This document shows, piece by piece, positions 16,309 through 24,576 of a stretch of 64,000 bases of DNA. The DNA comes from JAJDTQ01 sp965204235 (GTDB lineage Bacteria > Desulfobacterota > Binatia > UBA9968 > JAJDTQ01): assembly GCA_965204235.1 (NCBI GenBank), contig OZ241979.1:1302001-1366000 (forward strand), given 5' to 3'. Both the position numbers and the translations under genes were made by a program. The notes beneath the pieces were generated by a model. The model made no database searches. It worked only from the letters and a program-made list of their open reading frames with translations, and was not told the DNA's origin. Every line of letters begins with the position of its first letter. Position 1 is the first letter of the stretch.

Positions 16309-17676
16309 TCAGCGGCTCGCCTTCAGGACGGCGATCTCGTCCTCGATGACCTGCTGTTTCGGGGAGTCCGGCGGGTATTGCCGGGCGGCGCGCTCCAGCG
16401 AACCGATGGCCTTGCCGGTCTCGTCTCGCAGCAGGTGGAACTGCGCCAGGTAGTAGTGGGCCTTGCCCGGTTGGTTCAGCTTGCGGTAGGCGTAACCCAG
16501 GCGCCGGGCCGCCTCGGGCCAGAAGGACGCAAGCTGGCGCACCCTCAGGTAGGAACGGACCGCCTGCCGGAAGCGCGACTCCTTCTCGAACAGATGCCCC
16601 CGGTACAGGTGGGTGACCGGATCGTCGGGTTCGCGCTGCAACATGGCTTCGAAGGCCGCGTGGGCCTTGGAGGGTTCGCCGGTCCGGCCGTAGGCCCGTC
16701 CCAGGTCCCGATGCACGCTCGGCAGGGTCGGGTCCAGCCGCACCGCCCGCTCGAACAGGTCCCGCGCCGCCCGCCACCGGCCGGTGGCGGCGTAGGCCAC
16801 GCCCAACAGGTACGCCGGCGCGGCCGCTTCCGGGTCCTTTTCATGGGCCTTCTTCCGACGCTCGACCGCCGCGTTCGGCTCGCTTCGCAACTCGATCAGG
16901 AGCTTCAGGCGTTCGACGTCGTCGGCGCCCCTGAAGCGCGGACGGGTGAGTCCCAGGGCCCGGATGGAAGCGGTCATGTTGGCGATCCGCTGCTCGGTCA
17001 GGGGATGGGACATGAGGTAGGTGGGCGTTCCCACCGGGTTCAGGAACTTTTCGCGGTACAGCTTCTCCATGAAGTCCACCGCGGCCTGGGGATCGTAGCC
17101 CGCCCGTGCGAGGTAGCCCACGCCCAGGTTGTCGGCCTGCTCCTCCATCTGCCGGCTGAACTCCAGTTGCCGCGTCATGGAGAGCGCGGGCGCGGCCAGG
17201 ACCGCAGGCCCCAGGACAGGCGCCAGGAACACTCCCAACATTCCGAGGAGCACGGTCTCGTCCGGGGCGGACAGGGCGGCGAAGTGCCGCGCATTCACGT
17301 GGACGATCTCGTGGGCGAGCACCGACGCCAACTCGTCCGTGCTCTCGACCTTCTGGATCAGCCCCGAGTGGACGAAGATGTTTCCTCCGGGGACCGCAAA
17401 GGCGTTGGTCGAGGGGTCCTCGACCACGAAGAACCGGTACGGGTATCGGGTGTTGCCCACCGCGTCGAGGATACGGCGGCCGATCCGGTCCACGTACAAC
17501 TCGATCTCGGGGTCCTCGATGAACTCGAGTCGGCGCCGGGCGTCCCGACGGATCTCGCGGCCGATGCGGATCTCTTCTTCCTGGGAAAGGGCATGGACGG
17601 GAGGGGCGCGCAGACCTGCGACGGCGCAACACGCGGCGACCAGCAACACGACACGGCAGTGGAAGGTCCTCCGCAT
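16309..17676 (-). CDS. M48 family metalloprotease with TPR repeats (BepA-like)
   Basis: A 455-residue exported protease. A signal peptide (residues 1-28, cleavage after VHA) precedes the M48 domain with the zinc motif HEIVH near residue 120, an upstream NAFAVPGGNIFVHSG segment and a downstream EEQADNLGVGYLARAGYD that supplies the third ligand. Residues 260-450 are tetratricopeptide repeats. BepA of E. coli has this architecture and edits outer-membrane protein assembly; the same role is likely. Start MRRTFHCR at 17676 was preferred over an upstream in-frame codon because the signal peptide begins there. Confidence 0.9.
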   Translation of the reverse strand: MRRTFHCRVVLLVAACCAVAGLRAPPVHALSQEEEIRIGREIRRDARRRLEFIEDPEIELYVDRIGRRILDAVGNTRYPYRFFVVEDPSTNAFAVPGGNIFVHSGLIQKVESTDELASVLAHEIVHVNARHFAALSAPDETVLLGMLGVFLAPVLGPAVLAAPALSMTRQLEFSRQMEEQADNLGVGYLARAGYDPQAAVDFMEKLYREKFLNPVGTPTYLMSHPLTEQRIANMTASIRALGLTRPRFRGADDVERLKLLIELRSEPNAAVERRKKAHEKDPEAAAPAYLLGVAYAATGRWRAARDLFERAVRLDPTLPSVHRDLGRAYGRTGEPSKAHAAFEAMLQREPDDPVTHLYRGHLFEKESRFRQAVRSYLRVRQLASFWPEAARRLGYAYRKLNQPGKAHYYLAQFHLLRDETGKAIGSLERAARQYPPDSPKQQVIEDEIAVLKASR

Positions 17677-17700
17677 GCCTCGAAGTCTATCCGACCCCCC

Positions 17701-17782
17701 GGAACGGGTCAATACGCCCCCGTTCGTCCCGAGCGTAGCGAAGCGAAGTCGAAGGACGCGCTTTCCATGGGGGAGAGGTTCC
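17701..17782 (+). mobile_element. MITE-like element copy 3 (internally deleted)
   Basis: An 82-bp derivative. The left end GGAACGGGTCAATACGCCCCCG aligns with the family's left end and the core is intact. The stretch between the core and the right terminus is shortened to AGAGGTTCC. No target duplication is visible (flanks CCCC and TCGA). It lies between two reverse-strand genes in the opposite orientation to both. Confidence 0.55.
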
Positions 17783-17802
17783 TCGATACGCCGGACGTTG
17801 CG

Positions 17803-19884
17803 TCAGTCCCAACCCAGCCAGACGAACAGGTCTCCCGGCGGAAAGGGCAGATGGAGCATCATGTCGAAGATGCCGGCAAAGAAGACATAGGCCACCGCGG
17901 TCAGGACCACGGAGATGATCCAACCCTCCCGGGCGCCGAACTTGAGGTAGAGAAGGGTAGCCACCAGCGACGACCAGACGAACCCGATGAGCCATATGGA
18001 GAGGAAGAACCCCACCACCCAGGCGCCGATGGCAAGGGTCCGGCGGCGGGTCTCCGCGGGCGGGATCTCCTCGACCTCCTCCACGCCCTCCTCCCCGTGC
18101 ACCACGACCCGGGACTTGGTGGTGATCTCCTTGCCGAACACCGCCATGCTGATGGCGAAGGCCGGAAGCCCGATGATCAGCGGGAACAGGGCCGCGCGTT
18201 CCTCGTCCGCGCCGAAGCCGAAGAAGCACTCGCGCAGTACGTAGGCGAACAGCGCAACGAAGCACAGGGCGAAGACTCCGTTGGCCATGCGCTCGTTGCG
18301 CGAGACCTCCTCCGTGGTCCTGGTGATCCCGGGCACTGCGAAACCGGCTTCGTGCCGCTCGGCCCGCTTCCGTTCCCGGTATGCCTGGAACAGGGGGTAG
18401 AACAGCCCGGCGAGGATGAGCAGCATGATGACCAGCACGCCCGGCCGCAGCAGGAACCCCGCCCCATAGACCTTGGTTGCGATGAAGAGGTTGTTCTCCG
18501 CGATGCCGCCGAGGACGAGACCCAGCAGCAGCGGCGGCCGCTGCCAGTCGAACTTGACCATCAGCCATCCCACCAACCCGAACACCAGCACCATCACGAT
18601 GTCCCCGAACGCGTTGTTGACGGCGAAGCCGCCCAGGTAGATCAGCATCAGGAGGAACGGGATCAGGTACGTCCCCTTGACGAACGTGATCCTCGCCAAC
18701 TGGTTCAGGAACAGCAGGCACACCGCCACCGTAATGACGTTGGAGACGACGATGATCCAGACGAAGGAGAACGTCAGGTTCAGGTGCTTGTCGGGATCGA
18801 GCAGGTCCGGTCCCGGCACGATGCCCTGGATGATGAAGGCCCCCAGCAGTATGGCCATGGAGACGCTGCCCGGCACGCCGAACGCGATGGTGGGCACCAG
18901 CGAGCCGCCCTCCTTGGAGTTGTTGGCGGCGCCGGGTCCGAGGACGCCCTCGATGGCGCCCTTGCCGAAGCGGTCCTTGTCACCGGGCGAGCTCTGCACC
19001 GCGTGCGCGTAGGCCACCCACTGGGCCGGCCCGCCGCCGAGTCCCGGAATCAGGCCGATGTAGGAACCGATGGCGCTGCACGACAGCACCAGCTTCCAGT
19101 AGCGGAAGGTGTCGATGATGCCTTGCATGACGCCGCCCAGTTTGCCGGTGGAGTGGCGCGCGATGCTGGTCCCCTGGACCGACAGGTCGATGATCTCGGG
19201 AATGGCGAACAGGCCCACGGTCACCGACACCAGCGAAAGGCCGTCCCAGAGGAAGAGCGCCGCGTCTTCGCCGATGACCGGGTCCAGGGTGAAGCGCGGC
19301 ACGCTCTCGATGGGGTCCAGGCCGAGGGTGGAAAGGACCAGCCCGAAAGCGCCGGTGCACAACCCCTTGAGGATGTTGCCGCCGCTCAGGGACGCCACGA
19401 AGGTGATGCCCAACAGGGCGAGCATGAAGAATTCCGAGGAGCCGATGGAGAGCACCAGCGGCTGGACGATGGGTATCGCCAGGGCCAGGGCAAAGGCGCC
19501 GAAGACCGCGCCCACCAGCGAGCTCATGAGCGCGGCGCCCAGGGCGCGGCCGGCTTCGCCCTTCTTGGCCATGGGGTGGCCGTCCACGATGGTGGCGGCG
19601 GTGATGCCTTCGCCGGGCACGCCGAACAGGATCGACGTGATGTCCCCCGTGGTGGCGGTCACCGCGTTCGAGCCAAGGAGGAACGCGAACGCGGTGGTGG
19701 GGTCCATCTTGTAGATGAACGGCAGCATGAGCGCCAACGTCGTGGCCCCCCCGAGTCCGGGCAGGATGCCGACCACGAAACCGATGGCGATGCCGATGAG
19801 CATGAAGATGAACGGGTCCTGCCCCGCGGGGGTGAACGGCAGGATGTTGGCCAAGCCGGTGAAGAATGCGTGGAAATGTTCCAT
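17803..19884 (-). CDS. tripartite tricarboxylate transporter permease, TctA-TctB fusion
   Basis: A 693-residue membrane protein. Residues 1-500 are a TctA large permease (GIAIGFVVGILPGLGGATTLALMLPF and GLIPGLGGGPAQWVAY are the twin glycine-rich signature loops). Residues 530-690, after a charged linker, have the four-helix profile of the small subunit TctB. TctA is usually about 500 residues with TctB separate, so this is a natural fusion. The system imports organic acids using a periplasmic TctC protein; none is adjacent, but one is encoded at 24577-25554. ATG at 19884. Confidence 0.88.
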   Translation of the reverse strand: MEHFHAFFTGLANILPFTPAGQDPFIFMLIGIAIGFVVGILPGLGGATTLALMLPFIYKMDPTTAFAFLLGSNAVTATTGDITSILFGVPGEGITAATIVDGHPMAKKGEAGRALGAALMSSLVGAVFGAFALALAIPIVQPLVLSIGSSEFFMLALLGITFVASLSGGNILKGLCTGAFGLVLSTLGLDPIESVPRFTLDPVIGEDAALFLWDGLSLVSVTVGLFAIPEIIDLSVQGTSIARHSTGKLGGVMQGIIDTFRYWKLVLSCSAIGSYIGLIPGLGGGPAQWVAYAHAVQSSPGDKDRFGKGAIEGVLGPGAANNSKEGGSLVPTIAFGVPGSVSMAILLGAFIIQGIVPGPDLLDPDKHLNLTFSFVWIIVVSNVITVAVCLLFLNQLARITFVKGTYLIPFLLMLIYLGGFAVNNAFGDIVMVLVFGLVGWLMVKFDWQRPPLLLGLVLGGIAENNLFIATKVYGAGFLLRPGVLVIMLLILAGLFYPLFQAYRERKRAERHEAGFAVPGITRTTEEVSRNERMANGVFALCFVALFAYVLRECFFGFGADEERAALFPLIIGLPAFAISMAVFGKEITTKSRVVVHGEEGVEEVEEIPPAETRRRTLAIGAWVVGFFLSIWLIGFVWSSLVATLLYLKFGAREGWIISVVLTAVAYVFFAGIFDMMLHLPFPPGDLFVWLGWD

Positions 19885-20125
19885 ACTCCGGTCTTCGAGG
19901 GTTGCGGGTTCGAGTCGAAACGGAAGAGCGTCGTGTTCGCGGTCGCGTCAGCCGAAGGGCCTTCCGGCGGTCAACCGTCCTGGGAGAGGGACTGGACCGG
20001 CTTTTATCGCGTAAATCCGGGGGCCTGTCAAGCGCGGCCGCGCGCGCCCGGGAAGCCCGGGCAACCTGGGGACCGGCTGCCCCGGTACGGCCGGCAGGGA
20101 CGGGGAAGCGGCCCCGTGCGCCGGT

Positions 20126-20560
20126 TCACGGTCGTCCGGACGCCAGCGACTCGTAGCTCGCGCCCTCGCCGTTCTCCCGGCTCACCGGAAGTCCCAGGCC
20201 GGCCCAGCCTTCGGCGACCACCTGCCCGTACGGGTCGCGCAGGCCGCCGAACCCGCCGCGAACGCTGGCCACGTCCCGGTAACCCTGCCGCTCCAGCAGG
20301 TTCGCCGCATTGTGGGACCGGGGGCCTGCCTGGCAGCCGAGCATCAGCTTGCGCTCCTTGGAGAAATGCTTCGCCACCACCTCGAGGAAGTCCGCGTTGT
20401 GGACCATGCCCCGGGCGGGGTCGTGGAAGGCGATGGGGATGTTGACGGCCCCTTCGGGATGGCCCGCGGCGAACTCCTCCACCGTGCGCACGTCGATATA
20501 GACGCTTTCGGCGTCCTGCCGCAGGGCATCGCAGGCTTCCTGGGGCGAGATCTCTTTCAC
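20126..20560 (-). CDS. rhodanese-like domain protein
   Basis: A single-domain sulfurtransferase of 144 residues. YIDVRTVEEFAAGHPEGAVNIP is the rhodanese CH2A region and the active cysteine is in LGCQAGPRSHNAA near residue 74; GGFGGLRDPYGQ follows. GTG at 20560 is preferred because GAGGAGGGG lies just upstream; a GTG at 20584 would overlap the fabI stop. Sulfur acceptor unknown. Last gene of the pduO-fabI-rhodanese run. Confidence 0.85.
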   Translation of the reverse strand: MKEISPQEACDALRQDAESVYIDVRTVEEFAAGHPEGAVNIPIAFHDPARGMVHNADFLEVVAKHFSKERKLMLGCQAGPRSHNAANLLERQGYRDVASVRGGFGGLRDPYGQVVAEGWAGLGLPVSRENGEGASYESLASGRP

Positions 20561-20580
20561 GGTTCCCCCTCCTCGGTTCC

Positions 20581-21354
20581 TCACATGCCCATGACGTTGT
20601 AGCCCGCGTCCACGTGGACCGTTTCCCCGGTGACGCCGCTCCCCAGGTCACTGGCCAGATAGACCGCGGTCCTGCCGATCTCCGCAGGGTCCACGTTGCG
20701 CTTGAGCGGCGCGCGCTCGCTGGCGTAGCGGAGCATGTCCCGGAAACCGGCGATGCCGGCCGCGGCCAGGGTCTTCACCGGGCCGGCGGAGATGGCGTTG
20801 ACCCGGATCCCCTCCGGGCCGAGGTCGTAGGCCAGGTAACGGACGCTCGCCTCCAGGGCCGCTTTCGCCACTCCCATGACGTTGTAGTTGGGGACCACCT
20901 TCTCGGACCCCATGTAGGTCAGGGTCACCACCGAGCCGGTGCGCCCTTTCATGAGCTTGGCGGCATGGCGCGTCAGCGCCACCAGCGAATAGGTGCTGAT
21001 GTCCAGCGCGGTGTGGAACCCCGCGCGCCCGGTCTGCAGGTAGGGTTGGGACAGGTCTTCCTTTTCGGCGTAGGCGATGGCGTGCACCAGGATGTCGAGA
21101 CCTTCCCAGTGGCGGCCCACCGCCTCGAAGACCGCCTCGATCTCCTGGTCCCGGGTGACGTCGCACGGCAGGACGAGGGTCGAGCCGATGCCTTCCGCCA
21201 GCGGCCTCACGCGCTTCTCCAGGACTTCGCCGGCGTAGGTGAAAGCGAGGTCCGCCCCCTGGGCGTGCAGCTCCCGCGCCACCGCCCAGGCAATGCTCCG
21301 GTCGTTGGCCACACCGAAGACCAGCGCCTTCCTGCCTTCGAGGATTCCCGACAT
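20581..21354 (-). CDS. fabI: enoyl-[acyl-carrier-protein] reductase [NADH]
   Basis: Catalyses the last reductive step of each fatty-acid elongation cycle. The 257-residue short-chain-dehydrogenase fold shows the FabI cofactor loop FGVANDRSIAWA, the LVHAIAYAEKEDL segment, the active-site tyrosine and lysine in YNVMGVAK (near 156-163), and GPVKTLAAAGI. ATG at 21354. Only 20 bp separate its stop from the rhodanese start, so they are probably one transcript. Confidence 0.95.
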   Translation of the reverse strand: MSGILEGRKALVFGVANDRSIAWAVARELHAQGADLAFTYAGEVLEKRVRPLAEGIGSTLVLPCDVTRDQEIEAVFEAVGRHWEGLDILVHAIAYAEKEDLSQPYLQTGRAGFHTALDISTYSLVALTRHAAKLMKGRTGSVVTLTYMGSEKVVPNYNVMGVAKAALEASVRYLAYDLGPEGIRVNAISAGPVKTLAAAGIAGFRDMLRYASERAPLKRNVDPAEIGRTAVYLASDLGSGVTGETVHVDAGYNVMGM

Positions 21355-21389
21355 TTCCGCTCCCTCGCCGCCTCCGCCCTGGCGGCGCC

Positions 21390-21980
21390 CTATCTCAATC
21401 CCCTTTGCCAGAGGCGCTCCGTCTCCCCCAGGTTCGCTCCCACCCATCGCCCGAGGACGAAGAACAGGTCGCTCAACCGGTTGACGTACCTGAGGGGCCA
21501 TTCGCCCACGGTCTCCAGCCGCGACAGCCGGAGGATCTCCCGCTCGGCCCGCCGGCACACCGTGCGGCACTGGTGCAGTTGCGCGCTGACGGGTCCGCCT
21601 CCCGGCAGGACGAACGACTCCAGCGGCCGAAGCTCCTTCTGGCACTCGTCCATGATCCGTTCGATCCGGGCCACCTGCTCGCCGCCCATGCGATGCATGC
21701 CCTCGCGGACGAAGTCCTCCGGCGTGGCGAGCTCGCCGCCCAGGTCGAACAGCTCCTGCTGGACGTCGTGGAGCACGGCGTCGAGCTTCTGGCGCAACTC
21801 GGACGCCCCCTTCCCTTCCCGGTTCCACGCACGGGCCAAGCCCACCACCGCGTTGAGCTCGTCGATGGCGCCGTAGGCCTCGATCCTGGCCGAGTCCTTG
21901 GGCGCACGCTTGCCGCCCACCAGGGCGGTGGTCCCGTCGTCGCCGGTGCGCGTGTACACGCGGTTGATCCTGATGGCCAT
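21390..21980 (-). CDS. pduO: cob(I)alamin adenosyltransferase, PduO type
   Basis: Adenylates cob(I)alamin using ATP to make coenzyme B12. The 196-residue helical protein has the N-terminal ATP loop YTRTGDDGTTALVGG, the DELNAVVGLA helix, and the C-terminal RRAEREILRL and YVNRLSDLFFVLGRW motifs. No cobalamin-dependent enzyme or riboswitch is adjacent. Followed 35 bp later by fabI. MAIRINRVYTRTGD is the family-typical N-terminus. Confidence 0.94.
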   Translation of the reverse strand: MAIRINRVYTRTGDDGTTALVGGKRAPKDSARIEAYGAIDELNAVVGLARAWNREGKGASELRQKLDAVLHDVQQELFDLGGELATPEDFVREGMHRMGGEQVARIERIMDECQKELRPLESFVLPGGGPVSAQLHQCRTVCRRAEREILRLSRLETVGEWPLRYVNRLSDLFFVLGRWVGANLGETERLWQRGLR

Positions 21981-22118
21981 CCCGAAGCCCCGACAGCGCT
22001 CAGGGTACAGGCTTTGAGGGAAGAATGCGAACCACTACGGAGGTTCCAATGCGGGATGACGTCGGAGGAGGGGTGGTACAGGAAGACAAGGAGCGATGAA
22101 GGGGGGGCTCACGAAAGG

Positions 22119-22144
22119 GGGGCGATGGCGCGGACCATCGCCCC
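22119..22144 (-). terminator. strong hairpin downstream of the Gly-Cys protein gene
   Basis: GGGGCGATGG (22119-22128) pairs perfectly with CCATCGCCCC (22135-22144) around a 6-nt loop, about 90 bp after the stop of the Gly-Cys gene and before pduO. There is no T-run, so it may be a weak or factor-dependent terminator or a transcript stabiliser. No gene is supported between 21981 and 22235. Confidence 0.4.
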
Positions 22145-22235
22145 TGCCCGTTCTCTGAACCGTCACCGGTTCGCCGGAAGGGAGGACTCCATCCCCCGGC
22201 CTCCGCGCGCCCCGACGACGATGAACCCTCATCGG

Positions 22236-22550
22236 TTATCGGTACTGTTCCCCGGCCGAATCGGCTACCGTGTCCACTCCGAGTGAGGGCATTTCCTCCG
22301 ACGCAGTGCCGGACTCCACCGCATCCGCCCCGGCGCTGATCGCGTCGGACACCGAATCGTCCGAATCGCTTGTGCAGCCGCAACCACATCCGCAGCCGCA
22401 GCCACATCCGCACCCACAACCGCACCCGCATCCACAGCCACAACCGCAGCCGCACCCGTGGATCTCCAGGTCCAGGTCTTCGTCACGAGCGTCGAGCAGC
22501 CATGTGGTCGCCGCGGCGCCGGCCAGATCGGAATCGTCGATGGTTTGCAT
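22236..22550 (-). CDS. small protein with a perfect (Gly-Cys)14 tract
   Basis: A 104-residue protein I do not recognise. Residues 1-31 (from MQTIDDSDLAGAAATTWLLD to EIHG) are acidic and leader-like. Residues 32-59 are 14 uninterrupted Gly-Cys dipeptides, and the remainder is Ser/Asp/Ala-rich and acidic. There is no signal peptide and no other cysteine. ATG at 22550 is preceded by AAGGAGAACACGAG, an excellent ribosome site, and a -10-like box (TATAGA, reverse strand, 22592-22587) lies 37 bp further up. All four Gly codons and both Cys codons are used, so the amino-acid pattern, not the DNA repeat, appears conserved. Possible roles: a metal-thiolate protein or a precursor of a thiazole or thioether peptide. 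No maturase gene is nearby. Divergent from a lipoprotein cytochrome c. Confidence 0.75.
   Translation of the reverse strand: MQTIDDSDLAGAAATTWLLDARDEDLDLEIHGCGCGCGCGCGCGCGCGCGCGCGCGCGCTSDSDDSVSDAISAGADAVESGTASEEMPSLGVDTVADSAGEQYR
22374..22457 (-). repeat. 84-bp (GGN TGY)14 coding repeat
   Basis: Fourteen consecutive six-base units encoding Gly-Cys. Codon counts are GGC 5, GGT 3, GGA 3, GGG 3, TGC 9, TGT 5. The mixture of synonymous codons makes recent replication slippage unlikely as the sole origin. Confidence 0.9.
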
Positions 22551-22707
22551 CTCGTGTTCTCCTTCCGTGTTGTGGTCCAAAGCCCGTCTATACAGGAATA
22601 CATCGACCGGTCGGCGTCGGACTTTAGCCGCGGCGCAACCGGCGGGAGCGGTTTTTGCGCGGCCCGGCCGTCCCCCCGGTCCCCTTCCTGTCCTTGGGGC
22701 GTCGTTG

Positions 22708-23172
22708 ATGGTAGAAGGAGGCGTGGCGTCCACCCATACACCCACCCTCGGACGAGTCGTCCTGGTCCTGCTGGGGTTGACCGTCCTTGCCGGCTGCCTC
22801 CGGGAGGAGGAAATGAAGATGGTGTACGCCCAACGCTGCGCGAGCTGTCACGGTCCGGGCGGGAGGGGCGACGGCCCCACCGTCAGGGCGCTGTCCGTGA
22901 AGGCGCCGGACTTCCGCGACACGGTGGCCAACCTGGACGTGATCGAGATCCGCCGCATCATCAAGGAGGGCAAGGGCGTCATGCCGGCCTTCCGGCCGGT
23001 CCTGGAGAAGTACCAGATCCAGGACATGGTGCGCATGGTGCGGCTGCTGAGCATGGAGGGGCGCGAGACCGAGTGGTGGGAGAAGTTCGAGCCCTTCGTC
23101 TGGGCCCACTGCTCCGTGCCTTGGCAGTACGTGTACGAGTACCCCGCCCCGGACAACGACAAGAGGTCGTAA
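22708..23172 (+). CDS. lipoprotein c-type cytochrome
   Basis: A 154-residue mono-heme cytochrome c. The N-terminus is a lipoprotein signal with lipobox LAGC (Cys30), so it should be anchored to a membrane facing the periplasm. The heme motif CASCH is at residues 44-48, and a distal methionine candidate lies in GKGVMPAF. The last 50 residues are unusual for a minimal cytochrome c and contain Trp/Tyr-rich WEKFEPFVWAHC. Likely an electron carrier. The ATG at 22708 has no clear ribosome site; GTG at 22723 is an alternative, but the GGAGG before it is too close. Confidence 0.85.
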   Translation: MVEGGVASTHTPTLGRVVLVLLGLTVLAGCLREEEMKMVYAQRCASCHGPGGRGDGPTVRALSVKAPDFRDTVANLDVIEIRRIIKEGKGVMPAFRPVLEKYQIQDMVRMVRLLSMEGRETEWWEKFEPFVWAHCSVPWQYVYEYPAPDNDKRS

Positions 23173-23179
23173 CGCGGTG

Positions 23180-24502
23180 TCAGGCGGCCGCGCCCGCGGG
23201 CGCCGGTCCCAGCGGGGGCGCGGCCTTCCTGGGCCGGATGCCGAGGGCGAACGCCGCGGCCATGAGTCCCATCCACCCCCCGGCGAAGAACGCCATCTCG
23301 TAGTCGCCCACGTGGTCGTAGAGCAGACCACCGCCGTTGGCCATCAGGGAACCGCCTATCTGGTGCGCCAGGAAGATCCAGCCGTAGATCCGCCCGATGG
23401 ACTGCTTGCCGAAGGTCTGGCCGGCGATGGTGACCACCGGGGGAACGGTGGCGAACCAGTCGAGTCCATAGACGACGGTGAAGATGAAGAGCCCGGGCAC
23501 GTCGGTCACGAACGTCAGGTAGAACAGCGCCGCTCCCCGCAGCGTGAACACCGCGGCGATCAGTTTCCGCGGATCCACCTTGTCGGTCAACCACCCGGAG
23601 AACAGGGTGCCGACGATGTTCAGGCCTCCCATGGTGGCCATCGCGACGGCCACCGTGGCCGCATCGAACCCGCGCTCCAGCGCGTGCGGCAGCAGATGGG
23701 TCCCGATGAGCCCGTTGGCGGTGCCGCCGCAGATGGAGAAGACCCCGCACAGGAGCCAGAAAGTGGGGGTCTTGACCGCGTCCCGGATGCCCATGACCCG
23801 ACCCGCGGGCTTCGGGGCGTCCGGATTCGGCTCTGCCGGGGCGGCCTCGGCCCCGGGTCCTTCGTCGTAGGGTTCCAGCCCGACGTCCCCGGGTTTGTCG
23901 CGCATGAACAGCCACACCAGCACCGCGGCAGCGCCGGTGCAGGCCACCAGCACGTTGGTGCCCGTGCGCCAACCGACGTAGGCGACGAGCGCCAGCATGA
24001 ACGGGATGAACACGATCTGCCCCGAGGAGCTGCCGCTGCTGAGGATGCCCACCGCGAGTCCGCGCCGGGCGTTGAACCACCGATGGGCCACGGAAGCGGA
24101 GAGCACGCCGGACATGCCGCCGGCCCCCAGCCCCACCATGACTCCCCAAGTGAGCCAGAACTGCCACAGCTCGGTCACGTAAGTGGCGCTGTACAACCCA
24201 CCCGAGAGCAGGACCAGCGAGGTCAGCATCACCCGGCGCGGCCCGTACTTGTCGAGGATCCAGCCCACCACCGGAGCGGCGACTCCGTAGAGCAGGAGGT
24301 TGAGGGAAATCCCGAAGGTGATGGCGGACCGGGACCATCCGAAGTCCGCTTCGAGGGGATGGATCAGCACGGTGGGGACCACGCGGATACCGGCCCCGTT
24401 GAAGCTGGAGAAGAAGGTGACGGCCACGATGAGCCACCCGTAATGGAAGGGCAACGAGATGGGCGGGCGCGGCTTGGCCTCGGGGTTCCCAAGATAGTCC
24501 AT
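23180..24502 (-). CDS. MFS transporter, oxalate/formate-antiporter-like
   Basis: A 440-residue twelve-helix major-facilitator carrier. The N-terminus (PFHYGWLIVAVTFFSSFNGAG) and the loop GWILDKYGPRRVM are typical of the OFA/monocarboxylate group. A charged cytoplasmic loop lies in the middle (residues 195-230). It is convergent with the cytochrome gene (8 bp between stops) and 74 bp downstream of the TctC-like gene on the same strand, suggesting a shared carboxylate-uptake theme. Substrate inferred only. Confidence 0.85.
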   Translation of the reverse strand: MDYLGNPEAKPRPPISLPFHYGWLIVAVTFFSSFNGAGIRVVPTVLIHPLEADFGWSRSAITFGISLNLLLYGVAAPVVGWILDKYGPRRVMLTSLVLLSGGLYSATYVTELWQFWLTWGVMVGLGAGGMSGVLSASVAHRWFNARRGLAVGILSSGSSSGQIVFIPFMLALVAYVGWRTGTNVLVACTGAAAVLVWLFMRDKPGDVGLEPYDEGPGAEAAPAEPNPDAPKPAGRVMGIRDAVKTPTFWLLCGVFSICGGTANGLIGTHLLPHALERGFDAATVAVAMATMGGLNIVGTLFSGWLTDKVDPRKLIAAVFTLRGAALFYLTFVTDVPGLFIFTVVYGLDWFATVPPVVTIAGQTFGKQSIGRIYGWIFLAHQIGGSLMANGGGLLYDHVGDYEMAFFAGGWMGLMAAAFALGIRPRKAAPPLGPAPAGAAA

Positions 24503-24527
24503 TCGAACTCACTTTCCGGGGGAGCGG

Positions 24528-24568
24528 GGGAGACGGGGGGTCCCTCCGAAGACCCGTCCCCGTCTCCC
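24528..24568 (-). terminator. large hairpin between tctC-like gene and MFS gene
   Basis: GGGAGACGGGG (24528-24538) pairs perfectly with CCCCGTCTCCC (24558-24568); an inner GGGTC/GACCC stem extends it. It begins 9 bp after the tctC stop. There is no U-run in the reverse-strand transcript, so it may attenuate or protect rather than fully terminate. Confidence 0.45.
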
Positions 24569-24576
24569 GGTCCCGG

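Noticed and set aside
19895..19930. TPsiC-arm-like GGGTTCGAGTC suggesting a tRNA
   Set aside because: No matching acceptor, D or anticodon stems can be drawn around it.
16237..20445. Open frame of about 1400 codons on the forward strand
   Set aside because: It runs antisense to the M48 protease and TctA-TctB genes, with Gln/His/Arg/Asp-rich low-complexity translation. It is a shadow frame.
22025..22099. 24-codon forward-strand frame before the pduO start
   Set aside because: Too short, with no neighbour coupling or recognisable similarity.
22374..22457. Simple microsatellite with no coding meaning
   Set aside because: A gene with a good ribosome site and start codon reads through it, and all synonymous codons are mixed while the amino acids alternate perfectly.
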